Source: an uncultured Bacteroidaceae bacterium
GTDB taxonomy: Bacteria; Bacteroidota; Bacteroidia; Bacteroidales; Bacteroidaceae
Length of the DNA stretch: 36,656 bases
Direction of reading: 5' to 3'
Assembly: GCA_905233285.1 (NCBI GenBank)
Contig: CAJODY010000039.1
Location: 1 to 36,656, forward strand
The translations under genes were made by a program, and so were the position numbers. Under the pieces are notes generated by a model. It was not told where the DNA came from and searched no databases. It worked only from the letters and a program-made list of their open reading frames with translations. This document shows positions 8,770-16,270 of this stretch, in pieces (position 1 is the first letter of the stretch; every line of letters starts with the position of its first letter).

Positions 8770-10260
8770 TTAAAGAATGTTTTCAAGTGTTTTTTTCCAA
8801 CGGTTATATGCCATCAGATAGTTTTCCTTATGAACAGTGTCTGGTTCGATAACTGCCAGTTTCTCTAACGATGCAAAAGCTTCGTCGCAGTTCTTGTATA
8901 TTCCCGCACCTATTCCAGCTCCTTTGGCTGCACCTACGCTGCCGTCAGTGTCGTAAAGCTCAATCGTAGCTCCACATACGCTTGACAGTGTGGTACGGAA
9001 CAAGGGACTCAGGAACATATTTGCTTTTCCTGCATGAATGTTTCGGATATTCATACCCATCTCCTTCATGATTTCGATTCCGTAGCAGAAAGAGAAAGCT
9101 ATGCCTTCCTGAGCTGCCCTGACAATATGAGCTTTCTGATGCTTGTTGAAGTTCAGGCCGTTGAATGAGCAACCTGTCTCTCTGTTTTCAAGTACACGTT
9201 CTGCACCGTTGCCGAATGGAATAATTGTCAGTCCTTCGCTTCCGATGGGGGCTGTATCTGCGAGTTCGTTCATTTCCGCATAACCTAGTTCGGGGGTTAT
9301 ATTCCGGTGAGTCCATGCATTCAGAATACCAGTGCCGTTTATGCAAAGTAAAACTCCGAGACGTGTAAGCTCATCGCTATGATTGACGTGAGCAAAGGTG
9401 TTGACACGTGATAGAGGATCATAGTTGACTTCACCCAACACCCCATATACTACACCTGAGGTGCCGGCGGTAGCTGCTATCTCGCCAGGATTCATGACGT
9501 TCAGCGACAAGGCATTGTTCGGTTGGTCACCGCCACGATAAGAGATAGGAATGCCTGCCTTCAGCCCCAGTTCGTCGGCTGCCTCCTTGCATACCTCGCT
9601 TTGTATTCCGAAAGTTGGAACGATGTCTGCCAATACGGACTTGTCAAAGCCATAGTAATCAAGCAGAGTCTCTGACACATGGTTTTCCTTGAAATCCCAA
9701 AACATACCTTCACTAAGTCCGCTGACAGTAGTGCCGACCTGTCCTGACAAGCGCATTGCTAGATAGTCTCCCGGCAACATAATCTTATGAATTTTCTCGA
9801 ACAACTCCGGCTCATTCTCTTTCACCCATGCCAACTTTGTAGCTGTAAAGTTACCTGGAGAATTCAGCAGATGCGACAGACACCACTTTTCACCTAAGTC
9901 TTTGAATCCTTTTTCGCCATAGGGAACTCCACGTGAGTCGCACCATATAATAGATGGACGGAGCGCTTGGAGATTTCTGTCTACACATACCAATCCGTGC
10001 ATCTGATAGGAAATACCGATGGCAGCAATCTCGTCACCTTTTACATTGGTCTTCGACATTATTTCCTGTAATGCCAGTCGGGCATAATCCCACCATGTCT
10101 GTGGATTCTGTTCTGCCCATCCCGTCTTGACAGCTATGATTTCTGCCTCATGTTTCGGATGGAATGCCGAGGCTACGCACCTTCCGCTGTCGGTATTGAC
10201 AAGCGATGCCTTGACCGATGAACTGCCGACATCGAACCCTAGAAGATACTTGCTTGCCAT
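8770..10260 (-). CDS. xylB: Xylulokinase (FGGY family)
   Basis: A 496-residue FGGY sugar kinase that phosphorylates D-xylulose to D-xylulose 5-phosphate, feeding the pentose phosphate pathway. The N-terminal motif YLLGFDVGSSSVKASL (phosphate 1) and GISYQMHGLVCVD, SLSEGMFWDF, YRGGDQPNNALSLNVMNPGEIAATAGTS (shown in part by family comparison), and the C-terminal AGKANMFLSPLF and GSVGAAKGAGIGAG support the family. Specificity for xylulose is inferred mainly from the adjacent xylA. It starts at the ATG at 10260 and shares the 10261-10343 spacer with the divergent leucine operon. I found no convincing TAnnTTTG box for this gene there. Confidence 0.95.
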   Translation of the reverse strand: MASKYLLGFDVGSSSVKASLVNTDSGRCVASAFHPKHEAEIIAVKTGWAEQNPQTWWDYARLALQEIMSKTNVKGDEIAAIGISYQMHGLVCVDRNLQALRPSIIWCDSRGVPYGEKGFKDLGEKWCLSHLLNSPGNFTATKLAWVKENEPELFEKIHKIMLPGDYLAMRLSGQVGTTVSGLSEGMFWDFKENHVSETLLDYYGFDKSVLADIVPTFGIQSEVCKEAADELGLKAGIPISYRGGDQPNNALSLNVMNPGEIAATAGTSGVVYGVLGEVNYDPLSRVNTFAHVNHSDELTRLGVLLCINGTGILNAWTHRNITPELGYAEMNELADTAPIGSEGLTIIPFGNGAERVLENRETGCSFNGLNFNKHQKAHIVRAAQEGIAFSFCYGIEIMKEMGMNIRNIHAGKANMFLSPLFRTTLSSVCGATIELYDTDGSVGAAKGAGIGAGIYKNCDEAFASLEKLAVIEPDTVHKENYLMAYNRWKKTLENIL

Positions 10261-10343
10261 AATTCTTTGTATTTTATTGGTATTACATTTTGTTTACAAA
10301 TATCTTAAATGCATTTCTTACTGCCAACTTTTTCTTCGTTTTT

Positions 10344-10374
10344 TTTGTATTTTATTGATAAATGCGTACCTTCG
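10344..10374 (+). promoter_or_regulatory. Promoter of the leucine operon leader
   Basis: TTTG (10344-10347), a 19-base spacer and TACCTTCG (10367-10374) form a near-consensus phylum promoter. Transcription would begin near 10381, about 13 bases before the leader peptide start, so the leader peptide has a very short untranslated region. Confidence 0.65.
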
Positions 10375-10393
10375 CGGCGCAAAACGATGAAAC

Positions 10394-10453
10394 ATGATGA
10401 CATATACAGCTATTATAAACCTATTGGCACTACGACTTACACGGTTGTGGTGA
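10394..10453 (+). CDS. leuL: Leucine leader peptide (attenuation control of leuACD)
   Basis: A 19-codon reading frame, MMTYTAIINLLALRLTRLW, ending in TGA at 10451-10453. Five of 19 codons are Leu (CTA, TTG, CTA, CTT, TTG at 10421, 10424, 10430, 10436, 10445), two are Ile, and two of the Leu codons are CTA. Its stop codon lies inside the first arm of the antiterminator at 10450-10460. This is the geometry expected for a leader peptide whose translation rate senses charged leucyl-tRNA. The peptide itself would have no function beyond being translated. It is not related by sequence to the enterobacterial leuL as far as I can see; the symbol is used by role. An overlapping frame from 10387 shows no Leu bias. 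Confidence 0.75.
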   Translation: MMTYTAIINLLALRLTRLW

Positions 10454-10513
10454 GAAAGGTATGTAACAGTATGTGTATGGGATGAAATCATAACGAACTA
10501 TAACCTTTCTCAC
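10450..10513 (+). promoter_or_regulatory. Antiterminator hairpin of the leu attenuator
   Basis: GTGAGAAAGGT (10450-10460) and ACCTTTCTCAC (10503-10513) are perfectly complementary over 11 bp with a 42-base loop. The second arm is the same segment that forms the left arm of the terminator at 10504-10540, so the two structures exclude each other. A ribosome at the leader stop codon would mask the first arm and favour termination. A ribosome stalled at the early Leu codons leaves it free and favours readthrough. Confidence 0.75.
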
Positions 10514-10540
10514 AGTGCCGTGAGGAGGGTTTTGTTTTTA
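10504..10540 (+). terminator. Attenuator terminator upstream of leuA
   Basis: A 10-bp stem (10504-10513 with 10520-10529; eight Watson-Crick and two G-U pairs), a 6-base loop AGTGCC and a T-rich tail at 10530-10539 form an intrinsic terminator 49 bases before leuA. Ending transcription inside the leader, before the first structural gene, marks it as an attenuator. Confidence 0.8.
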
Positions 10541-10588
10541 TCCGATGTTCATAGACACTGTGAGGACTATTAATTAAACAAACATATT

Positions 10589-12088
10589 ATGGCAGACAGA
10601 TTATTTATTTTTGACACTACGCTGCGCGACGGAGAACAAGTGCCGGGATGTCAGTTGAACACAGTGGAGAAGATTCAGGTTGCAAAGCAGCTTGAGGCTC
10701 TGGGTGTTGACGTTATCGAAGCCGGTTTCCCTATCAGCAGTCCTGGCGACTTCAACAGTGTGGTAGAGATTTCCAAGGCTGTGACATGGCCTACTATTTG
10801 TGCACTTACACGTGCCGTAGAGAAGGATATCGACGTGGCAGCTGATGCATTGAAATATGCAAAGCATAAGCGTATTCATACTGGTATCGGTACAAGTCCA
10901 TATCACATCAAGTACAAGTTCAATTCTACTCCCGAAGAGATAATCGAGCGTGCCGTAGCAGCCGTTAAGTATGCAAAACGTTATGTCGAGGATGTAGAGT
11001 TCTATGCTGAGGATGCCGGTCGTACCGACAATGAATACCTCGCACGTGTTATCGACGCTGTCACCAAGGCTGGTGCTACCGTATGTAACATTCCCGACAC
11101 CACAGGTTTCCGTGTGCCCAACGAATACCACGAGAAGATAAAGTATTTGTACGATCATGTTGATGCTTTTGCAGCAGGCAAGTCAATATTGTCAACCCAC
11201 TGTCACAACGACCTCGGTATGGCAACAGCCAACACCGTTGCAGGTGTGCTGGGTGGAGCTCGTCAGGTTGAGGTTACCATCAACGGTATCGGAGAACGTG
11301 CTGGAAATACATCGCTCGAAGAGGTAGCAATGATTTTTAAGACTCACCCCGACCTCGGCATCGAGACAAACATCAACACTACCAAGATTTATCCGACAAG
11401 CCGTATGGTGTCGTCATTGATGAATATGCCTGTTCAGCCCAACAAGGCAATCGTTGGTCGCAACGCATTCGCTCACTCTTCCGGCATACATCAGGACGGC
11501 GTACTGAAGAATGCCTCTACCTATGAGATTATGGACCCGAAGGATGTGGGTATTGACGACAACGCAATCGTATTGACTGCACGAAGCGGTCGTGCCGCAT
11601 TGAAACACCGTCTCCATGTCAACGGAGTCGATGTCGATGGTGAACGTCTAGATAAGATTTACGAGGAATTCCTTAAACTGGCTGACAAGAAGAAGGAAGT
11701 GACCGACGACGACGTACTCGTTCTTGCTGGTTCCGACCGTAGCGCTTCTCACAACGTGAAACTTGATTACCTTCAGGTTACTACAGGTAAGGGCGTACGT
11801 AGCGTAGCAAGCATTGGACTTCAGGTTGCCAACGAACACTTTGAGGCAGCAGCTTCAGGTAATGGTCCTGTCGATGCAGCCATCAATGCTCTTAAGAATA
11901 TCATAAAGCGTAAGATGGTGCTGAAGGAATTCACTATTCAGGCTATCTCTAAGGGAAGCGACGACCTCGGAAAGGTACACATGCAGGTAGAGCACGACGG
12001 ACATGTATATTATGGTTTTGGTGCCAATACCGACATCGTCACAGCTTCCGTTGAGGCATACATCGATTGTATAAACAAGTTTAGATAA
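10589..12088 (+). CDS. leuA: 2-isopropylmalate synthase
   Basis: A 499-residue enzyme that condenses acetyl-CoA with 2-oxoisovalerate, the first committed step of leucine synthesis. The catalytic barrel begins [18 protein letters not shown] (metal-binding Asp and catalytic Arg). It contains the metal-binding [18 protein letters not shown] and [29 protein letters not shown] and [11 protein letters not shown] lie in the linker region. The C-terminal part (about 390-499) is the LeuA allosteric domain that binds leucine, so feedback inhibition is expected. It is the first structural gene after the leucine attenuator; leuC follows after 15 bases. Close relatives such as citramalate and homocitrate synthases are less likely given the leuC-leuD context. 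Confidence 0.96.
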   Translation: MADRLFIFDTTLRDGEQVPGCQLNTVEKIQVAKQLEALGVDVIEAGFPISSPGDFNSVVEISKAVTWPTICALTRAVEKDIDVAADALKYAKHKRIHTGIGTSPYHIKYKFNSTPEEIIERAVAAVKYAKRYVEDVEFYAEDAGRTDNEYLARVIDAVTKAGATVCNIPDTTGFRVPNEYHEKIKYLYDHVDAFAAGKSILSTHCHNDLGMATANTVAGVLGGARQVEVTINGIGERAGNTSLEEVAMIFKTHPDLGIETNINTTKIYPTSRMVSSLMNMPVQPNKAIVGRNAFAHSSGIHQDGVLKNASTYEIMDPKDVGIDDNAIVLTARSGRAALKHRLHVNGVDVDGERLDKIYEEFLKLADKKKEVTDDDVLVLAGSDRSASHNVKLDYLQVTTGKGVRSVASIGLQVANEHFEAAASGNGPVDAAINALKNIIKRKMVLKEFTIQAISKGSDDLGKVHMQVEHDGHVYYGFGANTDIVTASVEAYIDCINKFR

Positions 12089-12103
12089 AGTAAAGACAAA
12101 GAA

Positions 12104-13495
12104 ATGGGAAAAACATTATTTGATAAGATTTGGGATGCCCACGTGGTTCAGAACGTGGAAGACGGCCCCACACAATTATATATAGACCGTCTATACGCGC
12201 ACGAAGTGACCAGTCCGCAGGCATTCGACACATTGAGAGACAAAGGTGTGAAGGTATTCCGTCCCGACCACGTCGTGGCTATGCCTGACCACAACACACC
12301 ATCCGACCAGCAGGAGGTTATCAATGACCCTGTAGGTCGCAAGCAGGTAGAGACACTTGCCAACAACTGTAAGGAGTTTGGTATCAAACATTTTGCAATG
12401 GGTACAAAGGACAATGGTATTATCCATGTTGTAGGTCCTGAGAAAGCACTCTCCCTGCCTGGTATGACTATCGTTTGTGGCGACTCCCACACAAGTACTC
12501 ACGGAGCAGTTGGTGCCATTGCAATGGGTATAGGTACGAGCGAAGTGGCACAGGTACTCGCATCACAGTGTATCCTGCAGTCAAAACCCAAGACCATGCG
12601 TATTAACGTCGAAGGTACACTGCCAAAGGGTACTACAGCCAAGGACGTAGCTCTTTACATCATGGCTCAGATGACTACCAGCGGTGCTACAGGCTATGCT
12701 GTTGAATATGCTGGAAGTGCAATAAAAAATATGTCGATGGAAGGTCGTCTCACACTCTCTAACCTTTCAATCGAGATGGGTAGCCGTGCCGGACTGATTG
12801 CTCCCGATGAGACTACATTCGAATATCTTAAAGGACGTGAATACGCCCCTAAGGGCGCTGAATGGGATAAGGCAGTAGCAGAGTGGCGTAAACTCTATTC
12901 CGACTCTGATGCAGTATTTGATAAGGAAGTGACATACCGTGCTGAAGACATTGCTCCACGCATCACTTACGGAACCAATCCTGGTGCCGGTATAGCCATC
13001 GACGAATGCATACCTACACTCGAAAGCATACCTGAAACCGACAAGGCTCAGTTCCTTGGCATGCTCGACTATATGCAGTTCAAACCCGGACAGAAACTTG
13101 AGGGTACTCCTGTCGATTATTGTTTCCTTGGTGCCTGCACCAACGGACGTATCGAAGACTTCCGTGCTTTCGCCAGCATCGTGAAGGGAAAGAAGAAGGC
13201 AGACAGTGTCGTTGCATGGCTCGTACCTGGTTCGTGGCTCGTTCGTCAGCAGATTATCGACGAAGGAATTGATAAGATTCTCGAGGAAGCAGGATTCGAA
13301 CTACGTCTGCCGTCATGCTCCAGCTGTCTGGCTATGAATCCTGATAAGGTGCCAGCTGGCAAACTGTCCATCTCTACGAGCAACCGTAACTTCGTAGGTC
13401 GTCAGGGACCGGGTGCACGCACCATTCTTGCTTCTCCACTTGTAGTTGCAGCTTCAGCTATTACAGGTGTTATTACTGATCCTCGTAAACTTTAA
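12104..13495 (+). CDS. leuC: 3-isopropylmalate dehydratase, large subunit
   Basis: A 463-residue aconitase-family subunit that with LeuD isomerises 2- to 3-isopropylmalate. The start [15 protein letters not shown] is characteristic. [30 protein letters not shown] carries substrate and active-site residues. The [4Fe-4S] cluster cysteines lie in [16 protein letters not shown] and in [35 protein letters not shown] is the conserved C-terminal motif. The reading frame is intact. It sits 15 bases after leuA and 6 bases before leuD, so the three genes are cotranscribed. Its activity depends on LeuD, which is damaged here as read. Confidence 0.96.
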   Translation: MGKTLFDKIWDAHVVQNVEDGPTQLYIDRLYAHEVTSPQAFDTLRDKGVKVFRPDHVVAMPDHNTPSDQQEVINDPVGRKQVETLANNCKEFGIKHFAMGTKDNGIIHVVGPEKALSLPGMTIVCGDSHTSTHGAVGAIAMGIGTSEVAQVLASQCILQSKPKTMRINVEGTLPKGTTAKDVALYIMAQMTTSGATGYAVEYAGSAIKNMSMEGRLTLSNLSIEMGSRAGLIAPDETTFEYLKGREYAPKGAEWDKAVAEWRKLYSDSDAVFDKEVTYRAEDIAPRITYGTNPGAGIAIDECIPTLESIPETDKAQFLGMLDYMQFKPGQKLEGTPVDYCFLGACTNGRIEDFRAFASIVKGKKKADSVVAWLVPGSWLVRQQIIDEGIDKILEEAGFELRLPSCSSCLAMNPDKVPAGKLSISTSNRNFVGRQGPGARTILASPLVVAASAITGVITDPRKL

Positions 13496-13501
13496 ACGAC
13501 T

Positions 13502-14051
13502 ATGGCAAAAGAGAAATTCGACATCATACAGTCAACTTGTATTCCTATCGAGATTGACAACTGTAATACCGACCTGATTATTGCGATGCCTTCATGCACG
13601 ACCTACGTTTCGATGCCGATGGCAAACCGGTAGCCGACTTCGTGATGAACCTTCCGCAATACAACGAGGCTCCACATAAGGGTGTTCACGAAATCATCGT
13701 TGGTGGTCAGAACTGGGGTAGTGGTTCTAGTCGCGAACATGCAGCATGGGCAATTGCCGGCTACGGCATCCGTGTCGTCATATCCAGTTCGTTTGCCGAC
13801 ATCCATCGCAACAACCTCCTCAACTGCTTCGTACTTTCCAGCAGGAACTCTTTGCAAGCATCGACGCAGACAGCAAGACAGAGGTAAAGGTTGATGTACC
13901 TAATCAGACAGTTACAAACCTTGCTACGGGTCATTCTGAGCACTTCGAAATCAACTCATACAAGAAGTACTGTCTCATGAATGCTTACGATGACATCGAT
14001 TTCCTGCTCAGTAATACTGACAAAATCGAAGCCTTTGAGCAGAAGCGCTAA
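13502..14051 (+). pseudogene. leuD: 3-isopropylmalate dehydratase small subunit, broken by two frame-shifting deletions
   Basis: Three reading frames together spell a LeuD protein. Frame one starts at the ATG at 13502 ([27 protein letters not shown]) and runs into a stop at 13631 after 43 codons. Near 13583 the homology jumps to a second frame ([24 protein letters not shown] ... [41 protein letters not shown], shown in parts). Near 13836 it jumps to a third frame ([14 protein letters not shown] ... LLSNTDKIEAFEQKR, stop at 14049). The first gap falls where the conserved PARFLK segment should be; the second falls after LNCFVL. From family alignment I estimate about 46 and about 22 missing bases, each of the form 3n+1. 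It is either a real pseudogene or an assembly error. No leuB follows. Confidence 0.85.
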
Positions 14052-14060
14052 ACAAAACTG

Positions 14061-14729
14061 CTAATTCAGAAAACTATTCCATAAATTGTCGTTGGGGACT
14101 GGCGCCTCGACGACAATTTCTTTTTTGCTTATAGGATGCACAAACTCCATACGGCGTGAATGCAGACAGATACTTCCGTCAGCATTACTGCGCTTGGCTC
14201 CGTACTTCAAGTCACCTTTTATCGGACATCCCATCTTTGCCAACTGACAACGTATCTGATGGTGCCGTCCGGTCTTCAGAACAACCTCTACCAGACAGTA
14301 GCGGTCACTCCGTCCGATGACTTTGTAGTCGAGTTCAGCCCTCTTAGAGTTTGGTACCTCATGGTCGTAAGCATACGACTTATTCTGTTTTTCATTTCTT
14401 ACTAACCAATGCGCTAGCGTACCTTCAGGTTGGGGTGGGGTATTGGCAACTATAGCCCAATACGTTTTGTGAATATCGCCCTCGGCAAACATCTTGTTCA
14501 GTCGTGGTAGAGCCTTGCTTGTGCGGGCAAAGAGTACCAGACCGCTCACTGGACGGTCCAGTCTATGAACAACACCAAGGAAGACGTTGCCTGGTTTGGC
14601 ATACGCTTCCTTGATGTATTGTTTTACTGTTTCCGAAAGTGGGGTGTCGCCGGTCTTGTCGCCCTGCACTATCTCTCCACTCTCCTTCGAAACTATTATG
14701 ACGTGATTATCTTCGTAAACAACAGTCAT
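14061..14729 (-). CDS. RluA-family pseudouridine synthase
   Basis: A 222-residue enzyme that converts uridine to pseudouridine in structured RNA. The catalytic motif VHRLDRPVSGLVLFA puts the nucleophile Asp at residue 58. KTGRHHQIRCQLAKMGCPIKGDLKYG (seen in parts) is the second conserved RluA block. There is no S4 domain, so it is the short RluA type whose target (rRNA or tRNA) cannot be named from sequence. It lies 42 bases after fabG in the same direction, separated by the AGTTTAC heptamer repeats. Its stop is 9 bases from the end of the convergent leuD. Confidence 0.92.
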   Translation of the reverse strand: MTVVYEDNHVIIVSKESGEIVQGDKTGDTPLSETVKQYIKEAYAKPGNVFLGVVHRLDRPVSGLVLFARTSKALPRLNKMFAEGDIHKTYWAIVANTPPQPEGTLAHWLVRNEKQNKSYAYDHEVPNSKRAELDYKVIGRSDRYCLVEVVLKTGRHHQIRCQLAKMGCPIKGDLKYGAKRSNADGSICLHSRRMEFVHPISKKEIVVEAPVPNDNLWNSFLN

Positions 14730-14746
14730 ATTTTAGTTTTAAAACC

Positions 14747-14767
14747 GTAAACAGTAAACTGTAAACT
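14747..14767 (-). repeat. AGTTTAC heptamer tandem repeat after fabG
   Basis: On the minus strand, four bases past the fabG stop codon, the sequence reads AGTTTAC, AGTTTAC, TGTTTAC. The same heptamer in the same orientation and nearly the same position follows mtnN at 26266-26300. Confidence 0.85.
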
Positions 14768-14771
14768 AATT

Positions 14772-15530
14772 TTACATATTCATTCCGCCGTCAATCTGAA
14801 TTACCTGTCCGCTTACGTAGCTTGACATGTCAGATGCGAGGAACAGACATACGTTTGCAATATCCTCTACCTGTCCACCGCGACGCAATGGAATCTTCTT
14901 CATCCAGTCGTTGCGAATCTCCTCAGGCAGCTGAGCAGTCATTGCAGTCTCAATAAATCCAGGTGCTACTGCATTTGCACGTACACCCTTTGGTCCCAGT
15001 TCCTGAGCAATTGACTTTGCCAGACCAATCATACCAGCCTTTGAAGCAGAGTAGTTACACTGACCTGCATTTCCGTGTACACCTACAACCGATGACATGT
15101 TGATGATTGAACCGCCACGCTGACGCAGCATGATTGGAGCCACTGCATGGATGAAGTTGAAAGCTGATTTCAGGTTCACGTTCAATACAGCATTCCACTG
15201 CTGCTCACTCATACGGAGCATCAGTCCGTCCTTTGTGATACCAGCGTTGTTCACCAGTACGTCGATGCTGCCGAAGTCAGCATGTATCTGCTTTACTACA
15301 GCTTCAGTCTCTGCAAAGTCAGCAGCATTGCCGGCATAAGCACGACAAGTGACACCTATAGCTTCGATTTCCTTGCGGGTAGCTTCGAGTCCTGCTGCCA
15401 TGTCGTCGTTGAGTACGAGGTCTGTGAACGCAATATTTGCACCTTCCTGTGCAAATTTGATGGCAACGGCCTTTCCGATGCCACGTGCAGCTCCAGTGAT
15501 GAGAGCTGTCTTACCTGTTAAAAGTCCCAT
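14772..15530 (-). CDS. fabG: 3-oxoacyl-[acyl-carrier-protein] reductase
   Basis: A 252-residue short-chain dehydrogenase that reduces beta-ketoacyl-ACP with NADPH in each round of fatty acid elongation. The cofactor motif is TGAARGIG (residues 12-19), with NNAG at 94-97. The catalytic set is Ser147, Tyr160 and Lys164 (NMSSVVG ... YSASKAG). The C-terminus DMSSYVSGQVIQIDGGMNM is typical of FabG. The TetR-family regulator gene ends 16 bases upstream, so fabG is probably the second gene of a regulator-fabG-RluA operon. A specialised short-chain reductase is possible but the match to housekeeping FabG is strong. Confidence 0.92.
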   Translation of the reverse strand: MGLLTGKTALITGAARGIGKAVAIKFAQEGANIAFTDLVLNDDMAAGLEATRKEIEAIGVTCRAYAGNAADFAETEAVVKQIHADFGSIDVLVNNAGITKDGLMLRMSEQQWNAVLNVNLKSAFNFIHAVAPIMLRQRGGSIINMSSVVGVHGNAGQCNYSASKAGMIGLAKSIAQELGPKGVRANAVAPGFIETAMTAQLPEEIRNDWMKKIPLRRGGQVEDIANVCLFLASDMSSYVSGQVIQIDGGMNM

Positions 15531-15546
15531 AATATAAAATATGTGT

Positions 15547-16125
15547 TTATTTTTTCAGTTGTTTCATAATCATGTTTCTAACGTAAGGATACAGCTCCTC
15601 CACGTTTTGTGCTGCATATCGTCCGTAAATGAACGGAACCTCACAACCCTTCAGGCAGAAATGGAAAATCTCAGCCATCAGTCTCACGTTTCTTATCTCA
15701 AACTTACCCTGGTCGTTTCCTTCGTTCATTATGCGGCGAATAAGATTTATTTCGTTCTTGTCGAAATTCTTGCGCACTGCTTCCACCTTCCATACGTCGC
15801 GGAAGAACTCAGCACGCAGGTTTCCGTTTCTATATACAGCTTCCTTAATTACTCCCAGATGTGCAAACACCAATTGTACGAGTTTCTCCTCTGGAGCAAT
15901 AGGTTTGTTGGCTACTTCTTCCATACGCTCCGACAAACGCTCCAACTCAGTCTGGATTACGGCATAATACACCTCCTCCTTACTCTTGAAGTAAGTGTAT
16001 AACGTGCGTCGTCCTTTGCTCGACAACGTAGCAATGTCGTTCATCGTAGTGCTCTCAAAACCTTGCTTTGCAAACAATTGCCTTGCTACATCTACCAATA
16101 GTTTTCGTGTTTTTGACACCGCCAT
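15547..16125 (-). CDS. TetR/AcrR-family transcriptional regulator
   Basis: A 192-residue DNA-binding regulator. The N-terminal helix-turn-helix domain reads TRKLLVDVARQLFAKQGFES then TTMNDIATLSSKGRRTLYTYFKSKEEVYYAVI (about residues 5-55). The rest is a helical ligand-binding domain with no recognised specificity. The ATG at 16125 is chosen as start. The 17 extra codons up to 16176 would run over its own -7 box and are rejected. It is followed by fabG after 16 bases, which suggests a link with lipid metabolism (inference). A perfect 12-bp-arm palindrome at 16165-16204 covers its promoter, so it very probably represses itself and fabG. Confidence 0.92.
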   Translation of the reverse strand: MAVSKTRKLLVDVARQLFAKQGFESTTMNDIATLSSKGRRTLYTYFKSKEEVYYAVIQTELERLSERMEEVANKPIAPEEKLVQLVFAHLGVIKEAVYRNGNLRAEFFRDVWKVEAVRKNFDKNEINLIRRIMNEGNDQGKFEIRNVRLMAEIFHFCLKGCEVPFIYGRYAAQNVEELYPYVRNMIMKQLKK

Positions 16126-16153
16126 AATATATACTTTATTGAGAAAATTTCTG

Positions 16154-16185
16154 CAAAGATAGTAAAAGTTGTGCATTTCGACAAG
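16154..16185 (-). promoter_or_regulatory. Promoter of the TetR-fabG-RluA operon
   Basis: On the minus strand CTTG (16185-16182), about 20 bases, then TATCTTTG (16161-16154). The -7 box is a full match to TAnnTTTG. The two arms of the palindrome at 16165-16204 lie on either side of the -33 element. Confidence 0.7.
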
Positions 16186-16204
16186 GAATTATATGCACAA
16201 CTTT
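16165..16204. promoter_or_regulatory. Candidate TetR operator (perfect inverted repeat)
   Basis: AAAGTTGTGCAT (16165-16176) and its exact reverse complement ATGCACAACTTT (16193-16204) are separated by 16 bases. They overlap the regulator's own promoter. The core octamer GTTGTGCA is found a third time, inverted, at 16248-16255. A repressor bound here would block polymerase. Confidence 0.6.
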
Positions 16205-16210
16205 ATTATT

Positions 16211-16251
16211 AAAAATGCAACCTCCTGACAATCACATTAGTTCTGGTTGCA
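16211..16251 (-). terminator. Possible terminator of the radA operon
   Basis: On the minus strand TGCAACC (16251-16245) pairs with GGTTGCA (16222-16216) and is followed by five T. The stem is only 7 bp and the loop is 22 bases, so it is a weak candidate. Its position, 20 bases past the radA stop and before the TetR promoter, is right. Confidence 0.45.
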
Positions 16252-16270
16252 CAACATTGTTATTTATTTT

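Noticed and set aside
10387-10485. Alternative short frame from the ATG at 10387 overlapping the leucine leader peptide
   Set aside because: It has no Leu enrichment and its end does not fit the hairpin arms, while the frame from 10394 has five Leu codons and a stop inside the antiterminator arm.
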